Counted from the stretch's first letter, positions 26,985 through 36,137 are shown. The stretch: 64,000 nt of DNA from Bacillus sp. S/N-304-OC-R1 (GCF_019749375.1 NZ_JACWFE010000013.1:303217-367216), one strand, 5' to 3'. Translations and numbers: made by a program. Notes: generated by a model from the letters alone, not told the origin.

Positions 26985-27229
26985 TCTGGCTGATCTCCCA
27001 GCCATTTTCTTAAAATAAAATAAAGACCAGCACCGAAACTGTAACTGCCTAGAAATATAAAAGAACCCCACAGGAATGAGAAATGCAAAGACATCGTTAA
27101 AATGGATATAAATAATGACCAAAAGAACAGGTCAATAAAGATAAAATAATCCGAACCTAGAACTTCTTCAACAGCTTCTAAATCAGATTCTTGTAAATGG
27201 TATTTTGCCCTTCTGAAAAGAAACCTCAT
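26981..27229 (-). CDS. Small two-span membrane protein
   Basis: An 82-residue protein not recognised. Residues 1-25 are charged (RRAKYHLQESDLEAVEEVLGSD); two membrane segments follow, about residues 27-48 and 52-73, and the C-terminus is charged (RKWLGDQPD). GAAGGTGA lies 8 bases before ATG 27229. It sits opposite the two Ter units, facing the first, so it may be transcribed independently. Whether it belongs to the Ter system is unknown. Confidence 0.6.
   Translation of the reverse strand: MRFLFRRAKYHLQESDLEAVEEVLGSDYFIFIDLFFWSLFISILTMSLHFSFLWGSFIFLGSYSFGAGLYFILRKWLGDQPD
26988..27011 (+). terminator. Possible terminator of the first Ter unit
   Basis: TGGCTG ... CAGCCA then TTTTCTT, lying inside the 3' end of the convergent gene. 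Only 6 paired bases. Confidence 0.45.
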
Positions 27230-27347
27230 TATTATTCACCTTCTATTATTTGGCGTACTTAAATTTATGCAAGGACTAGATGAAAGGTGAAAGTTTAAAA
27301 AACGCAGAAAATGAATTGAAGATTTTTTATATTATCGATGGAATCGT

Positions 27348-27377
27348 TTTAGAAAACTTCTTTATGTATGGTATGAT
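27348..27377 (+). promoter_or_regulatory. Possible promoter of the second Ter unit
   Basis: TTTAGA (27348-27353), 18 bases, TATGAT (27372-27377). Moderate match to sigma-A; no ECF-type site like the one before terD was found in this 250-base gap, which otherwise appears empty. Confidence 0.35.
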
Positions 27378-27479
27378 GGTAATAACTTTACATAAATTTA
27401 TTTTTTCCTGTTTATAGAAAAATATATACATTGTGAACATGATTACCATCTTTCGCTAGCAGAGGGAAGGGAAATTAAT

Positions 27480-29117
27480 ATGAATCAATCTTATAATCAA
27501 ATAAAATCATTTTTTGTACCGGTTTCCATCGATAACTGGTTGAGTACATTGAAGAAAACAGTTAGAGACAGGCCGCAATTTACGATAGATCAAGGAACCC
27601 TTCATTTAGGGCAAGTAGCAGCCCGTTTTCTAGGTGTTTCGCTTGATGAAGATGAGTACTTTAACCGTCTTTATGATTTAATCCATGCTGAGCAAGCTGG
27701 TTTAGTTCTTATTAGTGAAGATGCACTTGATAAATCGATTGACAATCATCAATTTCAGTCAATACAGAAAGTGCTAAACATTAATCATGAACAAAAATTA
27801 TCCATTAACCGTTTTGTGGCTTTTCTTGATGGTGAGCAGCTATTGTTGAAATCACCAATTCCTTCTTTACACCGAAAGGCGAGGGAAGCGATGATTTCAG
27901 TGCTGCAGCTTTTTACGAAACTTGAGCCTGATGGCTTAAACAGTCAAGACTTAAGAAGGGTTCTTGTAGATGTTATAAAATGGACATTTAATCATGTCGC
28001 TCCAACTTGGGGAGCGATTGATCCAGAAGAAACGATGCCAAAATTCTTATGGTATGGGGAAGCCAATAAAAGCCACAAATATTTCCTTTATTATTTACTG
28101 GAATTGGGCTGTGACGTTATTTCTTTTTCTCCTTCCGGGAGTGATTGGCTAAAAGATTTAAATGCAGATCTAAATGGACCATTTGTTTATCAATATCCAG
28201 AACAAAAATCACCTGAGCCATTTCCAACTGAAAAGAGCAGGCGCTCTGCAACAGTAGCCTACCGTGCATCCAGAGAAATAGAATCACTCTTAAATCATGA
28301 AGGATCAGGCCTTTATAAGCCATGGCAGTTACGAGATTACACACCATTATCGGTAACATTGAAAACAACATACGACGAGCTTTTCATTCTTATAAAAGAA
28401 AAGGCATTGGTTCGCCCTAATTTTGAAGTGAAAAATGGAGAGGTGAAAATCCCGGCTGTTTTTGCAAAGATTCACGGTGTAAGCAAAAATCGGAAGGAAT
28501 ATTGGGATCGCTTACAATCTATTTCTGAGTATGATCACAGTCTATTAATTAGAAGATTTCCATTCACGAATAATGTAAACAATGACTTCCGGTTTCATTA
28601 CCGAAATGCTCTTGATAAAGATGGGCTGCTTGATCCGAAGAAAATGGTAACGGCTCACTATTGGAAATATCAGCATCTGCCAACGGGATTGCAAAATGGA
28701 ATTGCTACCGCTATTCGCAATATATGTGCACGACCTTTTATTAAGCCAATCCATCATGAAAACATCGAGGAATTAAAAACTTATCTATTTACTCAAGGTA
28801 TGCAGATTCCAGCTAGTGTTCTGCAGCTGCTTCAAAAGTTTGACTATTCGCAGGACATACCGAAGCTTATTCTTTATAATAATGAGCTCAATGGTACAAT
28901 GACGAGGTCAGACGCAGCTCTATTATTGCTTTTAAATCAGTTCGGTGTTGATATTGTATTATATAATCCACCCGGACATAATGATTTAGAAAACTTTATT
29001 GAAGAAGGCTTATATGATGTACATTGGCTTGAAGATGTTGTTTTTGAGCAGGAATTTAAGGAACCATCAATATTAAAAAAGGTAAAAGGAATATTTAAAA
29101 ATTTAAGAGGAGATTAA
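27480..29117 (+). CDS. yceG: YceG family protein (Ter biosynthetic-module component)
   Basis: A 545-residue cytoplasmic protein corresponding to B. subtilis YceG (family YceG_bac). Two halves look like repeats of one unit: each contains an FxVKNGEVKIPAVFAKIHGVS / TIDQGTLHLGQVAARFLGVS-like segment and a C-terminal sugar-nucleotide-like region ending KLILYNNELNGTMTRSDAALLLLLNQFG or FLWYGEANKSHKYFLYYLLELG. No catalytic motif is certain. The family is described as a putative component of the Ter biosynthetic module. GAGGGAAGGG precedes ATG 27480; telA follows after 5 bases. Confidence 0.88.
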   Translation: MNQSYNQIKSFFVPVSIDNWLSTLKKTVRDRPQFTIDQGTLHLGQVAARFLGVSLDEDEYFNRLYDLIHAEQAGLVLISEDALDKSIDNHQFQSIQKVLNINHEQKLSINRFVAFLDGEQLLLKSPIPSLHRKAREAMISVLQLFTKLEPDGLNSQDLRRVLVDVIKWTFNHVAPTWGAIDPEETMPKFLWYGEANKSHKYFLYYLLELGCDVISFSPSGSDWLKDLNADLNGPFVYQYPEQKSPEPFPTEKSRRSATVAYRASREIESLLNHEGSGLYKPWQLRDYTPLSVTLKTTYDELFILIKEKALVRPNFEVKNGEVKIPAVFAKIHGVSKNRKEYWDRLQSISEYDHSLLIRRFPFTNNVNNDFRFHYRNALDKDGLLDPKKMVTAHYWKYQHLPTGLQNGIATAIRNICARPFIKPIHHENIEELKTYLFTQGMQIPASVLQLLQKFDYSQDIPKLILYNNELNGTMTRSDAALLLLLNQFGVDIVLYNPPGHNDLENFIEEGLYDVHWLEDVVFEQEFKEPSILKKVKGIFKNLRGD

Positions 29118-29122
29118 AGACG

Positions 29123-30235
29123 ATGAACCAAATGCAGCAGACAAATCTAGATATTACCTTAACGAAACCTCAAGAGGATAAGCTTACAGAAGCAACTGCA
29201 TCTGAACTCAAATTAGCTCTTAGGAACGACCCAGAGGTACAAAATTTAGCTCGTTCTATCGATGAAAGAGATCAAATCCAAATTCTTGAATTCGGTAAGG
29301 AGCCGGCTACACAAATATCACGTTTTTCTGATCAAATCTTAAGCAATATGAGAACTACAAAAATAGAAGATTCTGGGGAATTATTAAAGCAGCTTGGTCG
29401 TATTATGGATAAGTTCGATAAGAAGGACTTTGAAAAAACGTCTGGCGGCTTGTTCGGAAAGCTCTTTAAAAAGGGAGAAAAGCTCATCGATAAACTGTTT
29501 GGAAAATACCAGACGATGGGGCAGGAAATAGACAAAGTATACGTAGAGATTTCTAAGTACCAAAGCGAAATGGTTGATTCCACTACGATGCTTGATGGAA
29601 TGTATGAGCAAAACTATCAATATTATTTAACACTCGAGAAATATGCTGTTGCAGGACAGATGAAGATTGATGAGCTTAAAACAAATCAGCTTCCTCAGCT
29701 TGAAGCCCGCAGTGCTGCAGGAGATCAAATGGCTTCCATGCAGCTAGATACATTAAGGAATGCAATCGATTTATTAGAACAAAGAGTTTACGATTTGGAA
29801 ATGGCGAAAATGGTGTCACTGCAAACAGCACCACAAATCCGTCTCCTGCAAAGAGGTAATACAAAACTCATTGGAAAAATAAATTCTGCCTTTGTCACAA
29901 CGATTCCTATTTTTAAAAATGGCTTAATCCAGGCAGTTGCGGCAAAACGTCAAAAGCTTGTTGCTGATTCCATGAATGAGCTGGATAGAAGAACAAATGA
30001 AATGCTGCTGCGCAACGCACAAAACATTTCTTCACAAAGCGCAGATATTGCGAGACTTGCTGGCGGACCAAGCATTAAAATTGAGACGATCGAAGAATCA
30101 TGGAATATTATTATTAAAGGAATGCAAGAAACAAAGGCAATCGAAGAGGAAAACAGACGTATGAGAGAAGAGGGAACTAGAAGATTAGAGCAGCTTCAGG
30201 ATAACTTTAAAAAATTGAAGCAGCAAGGCAGTTAA
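29123..30235 (+). CDS. telA: Toxic anion resistance protein TelA (YceH)
   Basis: A 370-residue TelA-family protein, soluble and mostly helical with long coiled-coil stretches (MDELDRRTNEMLLRNAQNI-type helices and a C-terminal EENRRMREEGTRRLEQLQ). Conserved TelA features include the GGLFGKLFKKGEKLIDKLFGKY segment near residue 105 and VLQTAPQIRLLQRGNTKLIGKI-type block near 245. It confers resistance to tellurite and some antimicrobials in Listeria and other bacteria by an unknown mechanism. AGAGGAGAT precedes ATG 29123. It is in one unit with yceG and terD2. Confidence 0.93.
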   Translation: MNQMQQTNLDITLTKPQEDKLTEATASELKLALRNDPEVQNLARSIDERDQIQILEFGKEPATQISRFSDQILSNMRTTKIEDSGELLKQLGRIMDKFDKKDFEKTSGGLFGKLFKKGEKLIDKLFGKYQTMGQEIDKVYVEISKYQSEMVDSTTMLDGMYEQNYQYYLTLEKYAVAGQMKIDELKTNQLPQLEARSAAGDQMASMQLDTLRNAIDLLEQRVYDLEMAKMVSLQTAPQIRLLQRGNTKLIGKINSAFVTTIPIFKNGLIQAVAAKRQKLVADSMNELDRRTNEMLLRNAQNISSQSADIARLAGGPSIKIETIEESWNIIIKGMQETKAIEEENRRMREEGTRRLEQLQDNFKKLKQQGS

Positions 30236-30319
30236 TTTACAAGTATCGAATTCTTTGCTTATATTAAGCTAGAGCATAGAAAATATATTCTAATTACAAT
30301 AATAGATGAGGTGAAAGTC

Positions 30320-30931
30320 TTGGCAATTAATTTACAAAAAGGACAGCGTGTTGACTTAACAAAAGGAAACCCGGGATTATCAAGGATTTTAGTTGGATTA
30401 GGCTGGGATCCTGTACAAAACCGTGGTGGCGGTGGAATATTAGGCGCTTTATTTGGCGGAGGCGGTGGTGCTAATATTGACTGTGATGCTTCTGTCATTA
30501 TGTTAGCTGAAAATGACAAAATCCGCAGTAATAGTGACGTCATCTACTTTGGGAATTTAAAGAGCAAGGATGGCAGCATTCAACACACTGGAGATAACTT
30601 AACAGGAGATGGAGATGGCGATGATGAACAAATTTTAATCGACCTAAGCCGTGTTCCTGCGCAAGTTCATAAGCTAGTGTTCGTTGTTAATATTTATGAC
30701 TGTGTAAAACGAAAGCAACATTTCGGCATGATCCAAAATGCATTTATTCGAATCGTTAATTCGGCTAACAACCAGGAAATGATTCACTACAATTTATCAG
30801 ATGACTACAGCGGCAAAACTTGTCTAGTGGTTGGTGAAATTTATCGTCATGGTGCAGATTGGAAATTTGCAGCTGTTGGCACTGGAACTTCTTCACCTGG
30901 TTTAGCAGATGTTGTCCGTTCTTATACGTAA
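30320..30931 (+). CDS. TerD family stress protein (second paralogue, Gly-rich insert)
   Basis: A 203-residue TerD-domain protein. Calcium-binding pattern: IDCDASVIMLAENDKI and HTGDNLTGDGDGDDEQ. Compared with the first TerD it has an additional Gly-rich loop of ~15 residues (RGGGGILGALFGGGGGAN, residues about 31-48) inside the first metal-binding segment. The start is TTG 30320 after GAGGTGAAA; a GTG nine bases upstream is inside the ribosome site. It aligns with the other TerD start (LAINLQKGQRVDLTK against [15 protein letters not shown]). Confidence 0.93.
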   Translation: MAINLQKGQRVDLTKGNPGLSRILVGLGWDPVQNRGGGGILGALFGGGGGANIDCDASVIMLAENDKIRSNSDVIYFGNLKSKDGSIQHTGDNLTGDGDGDDEQILIDLSRVPAQVHKLVFVVNIYDCVKRKQHFGMIQNAFIRIVNSANNQEMIHYNLSDDYSGKTCLVVGEIYRHGADWKFAAVGTGTSSPGLADVVRSYT

Positions 30932-30948
30932 AATGAATAACACTAGGG

Positions 30949-30976
30949 GCCCTGGTAATATTGCCAGGGCTATTAT
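30949..30976 (+). terminator. Terminator of the second Ter unit
   Basis: GCCCTGG ... CCAGGGC, 8-base loop, then TATTATTTTATT. Confidence 0.75.
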
Positions 30977-31096
30977 TTTATTATAGTTTGTTTCCATATT
31001 TTTGCTAGCTTACAATAATATAAAGCTATTTTTCCATATGGTATAATTTAATTATTCACGATCTTGCATCTTTGAGCTGCAAAAGGAGAGTCTGCG

Positions 31097-31798
31097 ATGA
31101 AAAGAATAGTAGCCATGGCCGTTATTATGATTGGTTTCCTTGCATTAATCAACAGTTCTCAAGCAGCAATGGGTGGTATACAATTAAAGGATTACCCGCA
31201 AAAATCCCTTCTTCGACATTCTCTTGTTCTTCAATCAGCAAACCCAATAGACGATATTATCATCCTTCCCGCAGAACCATTTGATGAGGTGCAAGCTGCA
31301 GGAATTATTAATCGAATTGATCATTTGCCTCATTCTTTGCTTGAAAAGATTGATAGCAATGATATAAAAATCAAGCTATTTACCGGAAAACTAACAGATA
31401 ACCCGTCAGCACACTATTTAACAGGGATTATTCCTAGGGGATATAAAAGTAAAACGACATGGGATAATGTTCCGGGAATTGGCGGTTCAAAAACAGTATT
31501 GGTCAAGATCGGTTACAGCGAAAAAGGAAAAGGACATGGTTCAGTAAATTTAGAGCTGCATGAGCTTGCTCATTCCATTGATAAATATGTTTATAATGGA
31601 ATTCGTTACAATCAGCAATTTCTGTCTGATTGGAAGATAGAGTGTCCTAAATTATTTCCAAACCAGGATTATTTTCTAAATTACCCAGAAGAATATTTCG
31701 CTGAAACTTTTGCTATGTTTTACTTGAACAATGAAACAAATACGCTCTTAAAAAAGAATGCACCTGCTACTTTTAATTTTATAAAGAAATTAAATTAA
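31097..31798 (+). CDS. Secreted zinc metallopeptidase, lethal-factor/Pro-Pro endopeptidase type
   Basis: A 233-residue protein with a classical signal peptide (MKRIVAMAVIMIGFLALINS, cut probably after SSQA near residue 23). The gluzincin motif HELAH is at 155-159 and the third ligand lies in PEEYFAETFAMF, Glu199 or Glu203. This arrangement and the single ~200-residue domain match the anthrax lethal factor (ATLF) peptidase domain and clostridial/Paenibacillus Pro-Pro endopeptidases, which cut surface proteins. Secreted substrate unknown. Earlier frames starting at 31072 are shadows. It stands between the Ter island and thyA as a single gene. Confidence 0.85.
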   Translation: MKRIVAMAVIMIGFLALINSSQAAMGGIQLKDYPQKSLLRHSLVLQSANPIDDIIILPAEPFDEVQAAGIINRIDHLPHSLLEKIDSNDIKIKLFTGKLTDNPSAHYLTGIIPRGYKSKTTWDNVPGIGGSKTVLVKIGYSEKGKGHGSVNLELHELAHSIDKYVYNGIRYNQQFLSDWKIECPKLFPNQDYFLNYPEEYFAETFAMFYLNNETNTLLKKNAPATFNFIKKLN

Positions 31799-31877
31799 TA
31801 TAATTAAACTCTATTAAATATAAAAGAGTTTAAGATAGAATAGTATCGATGAAAGAAAAGAAAAGGTTGGATGTATA

Positions 31878-32672
31878 ATGAAACAATATTTGGAACTATG
31901 CAATCATGTGCTAGAAAATGGAGTAAAAAAAGAAGATAGAACCGGAACAGGTACAATCAGTACATTTGGCTATCAAATGCGCTTTAATCTTCAAGAAGGA
32001 TTCCCTGTATTAACAACGAAGAAATTACATTTACGATCCATCATTTATGAATTACTCTGGTTTTTACAAGGAGATACGAATGTTAAATTTCTTCAAGATA
32101 ACAGTGTGAGAATTTGGAATGAGTGGGCAGATGAAGATGGAAATTTAGGTCCTGTCTACGGTCATCAATGGAGATCATGGACAGGAGCTGATGGAAATAC
32201 AGTTGATCAGATCAGTGAATTAATTCAGCAGCTAAAGTCAAATCCGGATTCACGAAGATTAATTGTTAATGCATGGAATGTCGGGGACATTGATAAGATG
32301 GCGCTGCCGCCATGTCATTGCTTATTCCAATTCTATGTAGCGGAAGGTAAATTATCTTGTCAGCTTTATCAGAGATCAGCAGATATTTTCCTTGGCGTTC
32401 CATTTAATATTGCCTCTTATGCTCTGCTAACGATGATGATTGCCCAAGTATGTGACTTGGAGCCGGGAGATTTCATTCATACACTTGGTGATGCTCATAT
32501 CTACTTAAATCACTTAGATCAGGTAAATCTTCAGCTAACTCGTGAGCCAAAGGCATTGCCGAAGATGAAAATTAATCCTGAAGTGAAGGATATTTTTTCT
32601 TTTAAATATGAGGATTTTGAGCTTGTAGATTATGATGCCCATCCTCATATAAAAGGGGAGGTAAGTGTATGA
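31878..32672 (+). CDS. thyA: Thymidylate synthase
   Basis: Converts dUMP and methylene-THF to dTMP and dihydrofolate. At 264 residues it equals the ThyB/ThyA short form; the nucleophile is Cys146 ([11 protein letters not shown]), with the phosphate-binding Arg in [11 protein letters not shown] and the folate region in [29 protein letters not shown] precedes ATG 31878. The stop overlaps dfrA by four bases (ATGA); dfrA recycles the dihydrofolate made here. Confidence 0.98.
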   Translation: MKQYLELCNHVLENGVKKEDRTGTGTISTFGYQMRFNLQEGFPVLTTKKLHLRSIIYELLWFLQGDTNVKFLQDNSVRIWNEWADEDGNLGPVYGHQWRSWTGADGNTVDQISELIQQLKSNPDSRRLIVNAWNVGDIDKMALPPCHCLFQFYVAEGKLSCQLYQRSADIFLGVPFNIASYALLTMMIAQVCDLEPGDFIHTLGDAHIYLNHLDQVNLQLTREPKALPKMKINPEVKDIFSFKYEDFELVDYDAHPHIKGEVSV

Positions 32673-33175
32673 TATCCCTTATATGGGCAATGGGAGAAAA
32701 CAAGGTAATTGGCATTAATAATTCACTGCCATGGCACTTGCCGGAGGATTTAAAGTTTTTTAAGAGAACGACTCTTGGACATCCAGTCGCTATGGGAAGG
32801 AAGACCCTTGACTCTCTCGGAAGACTGCTTCCGGGCAGAGAAAATATTGTTATTACGAGGAACCATGATTTTTCCTATGAAGGATGTACGGTGCTTCATT
32901 CTGTTGAGGAACTAATAATGTATGCAGAGCAAAAGAATGAAGAAATTTTTGTTATAGGCGGAGCCGAAATTTATCAGGCTTTCTTGCCATTTGCAGATCG
33001 ACTGTATATAACTAGAATCCATGCAGCTTTCACAGGCGATACATTTTTTCCAGAGTTGAATATGGAAGAATGGGATTTAATCTCGAGGGAAAAAGGGATT
33101 CAGGACGAGAAAAATCCTTATGATTACGATTTCAACATTTATAAAAGAAAATTAGATCAAAAAGACTCCGTTTAA
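32669..33175 (+). CDS. dfrA: Dihydrofolate reductase
   Basis: NADPH-dependent reduction of dihydrofolate to THF. The 168 residues contain [27 protein letters not shown] (Met20 loop and catalytic acidic residue, Glu/Asp near 27), [15 protein letters not shown] and [12 protein letters not shown]. It overlaps thyA and shares its transcript; AGGGGAGGTAAG within the thyA end is the ribosome site. The terminator begins before the stop codon. Confidence 0.98.
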   Translation: MISLIWAMGENKVIGINNSLPWHLPEDLKFFKRTTLGHPVAMGRKTLDSLGRLLPGRENIVITRNHDFSYEGCTVLHSVEELIMYAEQKNEEIFVIGGAEIYQAFLPFADRLYITRIHAAFTGDTFFPELNMEEWDLISREKGIQDEKNPYDYDFNIYKRKLDQKDSV

Positions 33176-33190
33176 AATGGAGTCTTTTTT
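33161..33190 (+). terminator. Terminator of thyA-dfrA
   Basis: AAAGACTCC ... GGAGTCTTTTTTT, 9-bp stem that overlaps the dfrA stop codon. Confidence 0.92.
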
Positions 33191-33321
33191 TGCATATGCT
33201 GCAATCTAATTTTGCTATTCATTGATATCGGAAAAATGTTAATTTTTAAATTATAAGCTTGAAATAAGCGATACAAGTGGTATAATGAGAAAATTAAATC
33301 TTAAGAAGTGAGGGTGACAAT

Positions 33322-34590
33322 ATGGAACAGAAAGTATTAAAGAAAAAATGGGTGCATCTGGAGGAAATTTTGATTGCATACCAGCACTTAAAAGATATCG
33401 TCGCCCATACACCATTACAAAGAAATGAGCGACTCTCTGAAAAATATGAATGTAATGTGTTTTTGAAAAGAGAAGATTTACAGCATATCAGGTCCTTTAA
33501 GTTAAGGGGAGCTTACTATGCAGTTAAAGCATTAAGCGAAGAGGAGACAAAGAATGGTGTTGTGTGTGCAAGTGCTGGCAATCATGCTCAAGGTGTAGCA
33601 TACGCTTGCAGACATTTAGGTGTTCAAGGGAAAATTTTCATGCCGACAACAACACCACGCCAAAAAGTTAGCCAAGTTGAAATGTTTGGCAGAGGATTTG
33701 TTGAAATTGTCCTTGTTGGTGATACATTCGATGATTCCTATGCTGAGGCGAATAAATGTGCAGAAAACGAAAAGCGAACTTTTATCCATCCTTTTGATGA
33801 TGAAAAAGTTATAGCAGGTCAAGGAACTGTTGCTGTTGAAATATTAAATGATTCTGAAGAGCCAATTGATTATGTATTTGCTAGTATTGGCGGGGGCGGA
33901 CTTATGTCTGGTCTAAGTACTTACATAAAAAGTATTTCGCCTCATACAAAAATGATCGGTGTGGAACCTGAAGGTGCAGCGTCCATGAAAGAGTCCATTA
34001 AAAATAAGTGTGTGACAACTTTAACAAACATTGATAAATTTGTTGATGGCGCTGCCGTAAAAAGTGTTGGTGAAAAAACTTTTGAGATTTGTGAAGAGCT
34101 TGTTGATGACATACTGCTCGTGCCAGAAGGCAAAGTTTGTACAACGATTCTCGAGTTATATAACGAACATGCAATTGTTGCGGAGCCAGCAGGAGCATTA
34201 ACAATTGCTTCTCTTGATTTTTATAAAGATGAAATTAAAGGGAAGAATATTGTTTGTGTGATTAGCGGTGGGAATAATGATTTTGGCCGGATGCAGGAAA
34301 TGAAGGAAAGATCATTATTATATGAAGGGCTTCTATATTACTTTATTGTTAATTTCCCTCAGCGTGCAGGCGCTTTACGTGAGTTCCTTGATGAGGTGCT
34401 TGGGCCAAAGGATGATATTACTAGGTTTGAATATACGAAGAAGAATAATAAAGATAATGGACCCGCTTTAGTAGGCATTGAGCTGAAAGATAGAGAAGAT
34501 TATCCAGCTTTAATTAAACGGTTAAATAAAAAGGGTTTTGCCTATACTGAAATTAATAATGACAGCAATCTCTTCCATTTGCTTGTTTAA
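33322..34590 (+). CDS. ilvA: Threonine dehydratase (biosynthetic)
   Basis: PLP-dependent deamination of threonine to 2-oxobutyrate for isoleucine synthesis. The catalytic lysine is Lys60 (RSFKLRGAYYA); ASAGNHAQG and SIGGGGLMSG bind substrate and PLP phosphate. The 422 residues are those of the Bacillus form with a single ACT-like regulatory domain (residues ~330-422). AGTGAGGGTGAC precedes ATG 33322. There is no T-box leader in the ~130 bases upstream. Position beside the ypm genes is the same as in B. subtilis. Confidence 0.96.
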   Translation: MEQKVLKKKWVHLEEILIAYQHLKDIVAHTPLQRNERLSEKYECNVFLKREDLQHIRSFKLRGAYYAVKALSEEETKNGVVCASAGNHAQGVAYACRHLGVQGKIFMPTTTPRQKVSQVEMFGRGFVEIVLVGDTFDDSYAEANKCAENEKRTFIHPFDDEKVIAGQGTVAVEILNDSEEPIDYVFASIGGGGLMSGLSTYIKSISPHTKMIGVEPEGAASMKESIKNKCVTTLTNIDKFVDGAAVKSVGEKTFEICEELVDDILLVPEGKVCTTILELYNEHAIVAEPAGALTIASLDFYKDEIKGKNIVCVISGGNNDFGRMQEMKERSLLYEGLLYYFIVNFPQRAGALREFLDEVLGPKDDITRFEYTKKNNKDNGPALVGIELKDREDYPALIKRLNKKGFAYTEINNDSNLFHLLV

Positions 34591-34747
34591 AAGACCATCC
34601 AATATTATAATGAATGAGTAAAGAGAATTAACTGGGCTTTGTTCTTGACATGTTTGTGAACATTTCAACATTTTTTACCACAAACACTGCAAAAAGAACT
34701 ATAATTAATTCTAGATTTATCAGTTTGTTTATTTAAGGAGGATGTTT

Positions 34748-34945
34748 ATGTTATCAAACATCGGAGTTCCTGGATTAATACTAATTCTTGTTTTAGCATT
34801 AATTATTTTTGGACCAAAGAAATTGCCGGAAATTGGCCGTGCTTTTGGGCAAACTTTAAGGGAATTTAAGAAGTCTACTCGTGAATTAACAAGTGATGTT
34901 ATGGAAGAACTTGAAGATGACGATAAAAAGAAGACTATTAAATAA
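34748..34945 (+). CDS. tatA: Twin-arginine translocase subunit TatA
   Basis: A 65-residue protein. One N-terminal membrane span (residues ~4-20), the [11 protein letters not shown] hinge/amphipathic helix with the invariant FGP, and an acidic-basic tail. It forms the size-fitting pore of the Tat pathway. ATG 34748 lies 5 bases after AAGGAGG; ATG 34742 is inside that ribosome site. A complete terminator separates it from tatC, so TatA should be produced in excess. Confidence 0.95.
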   Translation: MLSNIGVPGLILILVLALIIFGPKKLPEIGRAFGQTLREFKKSTRELTSDVMEELEDDDKKKTIK

Positions 34946-34948
34946 GGC

Positions 34949-34977
34949 GGCAAGATTTTAAATCTTGCCCTTTTTTC
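34949..34977 (+). terminator. Terminator between tatA and tatC
   Basis: GGCAAGATT ... AATCTTGCC followed by CTTTTTTC. Readthrough would be needed for tatC unless it has its own promoter. Confidence 0.88.
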
Positions 34978-35018
34978 ATCTTTTAACATTCCAAACATAG
35001 TATTTTCAGGAGAATATA

Positions 35019-35777
35019 ATGGAAGATAAAGAACTTAACTTAGTGGATCATTTAGATGAATTAAGAAAGAGGCTTATTATTTCTGTAGCAGCTTTTTTAA
35101 TTTTTTTTATAGTAGGTTTTATTTACGTAAAGGAAATCTACTTATGGTTTGTCCGTGATCTTGATGTAAAACTGATTGTATTAGGCCCAAGTGATATTAT
35201 CTGGGTTTACTTCATGATTGCCACTGTTATTGCAATTTCAGGGACAATCCCAGTATTGGCTATACAAATTTGGCTATTCGTTAAGCCTGCTCTATTGCCA
35301 AATGAACGAAGAATTACGCTATCATATATTCCTGCACTATTTATTTTATTTCTTATAGGTCTTTGCTTCGGATATTTTGTTATTTTTCCAACCGTGCTAA
35401 ACTTCCTCGTTGAGTTGGGCGGAGAAATGCTCGAGGCAAATTTCACAGCAGAAAAATATTTCCGATTCATTATGAATATGACTCTTCCATTTGGTGTACT
35501 ATTCGAATTGCCAGTTGTTGTAATGTTTTTAACATCTTTAGGCATTATTAATCCATATGCCTTATCAAAGATTAGAAAATATGCTTATTTTGTATTAATT
35601 GTTATTGCTGTAGTTATTTCGCCGCCTGACTTTATGTCAGATTTTCTCGTTGCCATCCCGCTATTGTTTCTATATGAAATTAGCATTAATTTATCCAAAA
35701 TTGTGTACAAGCGTAAATTAAAGAAGGAGCAAGAATGGGAAGAGCAAAATAGCTACGATACGCTAGATGAAAATTAA
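35019..35777 (+). CDS. tatC: Twin-arginine translocase subunit TatC
   Basis: A 252-residue polytopic receptor of the Tat pathway, with six membrane spans. Family features: HLDELRKRL at 10-18 with the conserved Glu, LFVKPALLPNERR, and FGVLFELPVVVMFL with the intramembrane Glu. The C-terminus is a charged tail (KRKLKKEQEWEEQN). CAGGAGAATATA precedes ATG 35019. No Tat substrate (RR signal) was seen in the window. Confidence 0.96.
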   Translation: MEDKELNLVDHLDELRKRLIISVAAFLIFFIVGFIYVKEIYLWFVRDLDVKLIVLGPSDIIWVYFMIATVIAISGTIPVLAIQIWLFVKPALLPNERRITLSYIPALFILFLIGLCFGYFVIFPTVLNFLVELGGEMLEANFTAEKYFRFIMNMTLPFGVLFELPVVVMFLTSLGIINPYALSKIRKYAYFVLIVIAVVISPPDFMSDFLVAIPLLFLYEISINLSKIVYKRKLKKEQEWEEQNSYDTLDEN

Positions 35778-35835
35778 TTTCAAAAAAAATATTTTTCACA
35801 TGCATATTTAGACACTATTCGATTGGGATTTCAGG

Positions 35836-35841
35836 TATAAT
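35836..35841 (+). promoter_or_regulatory. Probable -10 box of ypmP
   Basis: TATAAT, 34 bases before the TTG start. A matching -35 is not clear. Confidence 0.4.
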
Positions 35842-35874
35842 ACTGTCAAACGGGTAAAAAAGAGGATTGATATT

Positions 35875-36129
35875 TTGCTATTCAAAAGCCTGGAGTTCAA
35901 AAATGCTGTTGGACAGAAGGTAAAGATTACGGAGATTCCGGTATTAGAAAGAAATAGCCCATATTATTTCATGATTCAAGTCCGTTTGCAAACTTTTATG
36001 AAATCCTTATATATGGATTCCAAGAAAGTGATCCAAACATACTCATTTAGAGAGTACTTAAAAAAAGTTTTAAAATGGCCAGTGTATGAGAAGCTATTTA
36101 AGACAACAGAACTTAAGAATAATGCATGA
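35875..36129 (+). CDS. ypmP: DUF2535 protein YpmP
   Basis: An 84-residue basic protein, matching in size and neighbourhood the B. subtilis YpmP (DUF2535) gene that follows ilvA. Visible features are a LEFKNAVGQKVKITEIPVLE beta-hairpin, YYFMIQVRLQTFMK and a Tyr/Lys-rich C-terminus. TTG 35875 follows AAGAGGATTGA. Function unknown. It has its own terminator. Confidence 0.75.
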   Translation: MLFKSLEFKNAVGQKVKITEIPVLERNSPYYFMIQVRLQTFMKSLYMDSKKVIQTYSFREYLKKVLKWPVYEKLFKTTELKNNA

Positions 36130-36137
36130 ACTAGTTT

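Noticed and set aside
31806..31831. AAACTCT ... AGAGTTT hairpin after the metalloprotease gene
   Set aside because: Seven weak pairs with a 12-base loop and no T-tract; not convincing as a terminator.
33191..33321. T-box or other leader upstream of ilvA
   Set aside because: The gap is only ~130 bases and begins with the dfrA terminator; no specifier-loop or T-box core (AGGGTGGNACCGCG) seen.
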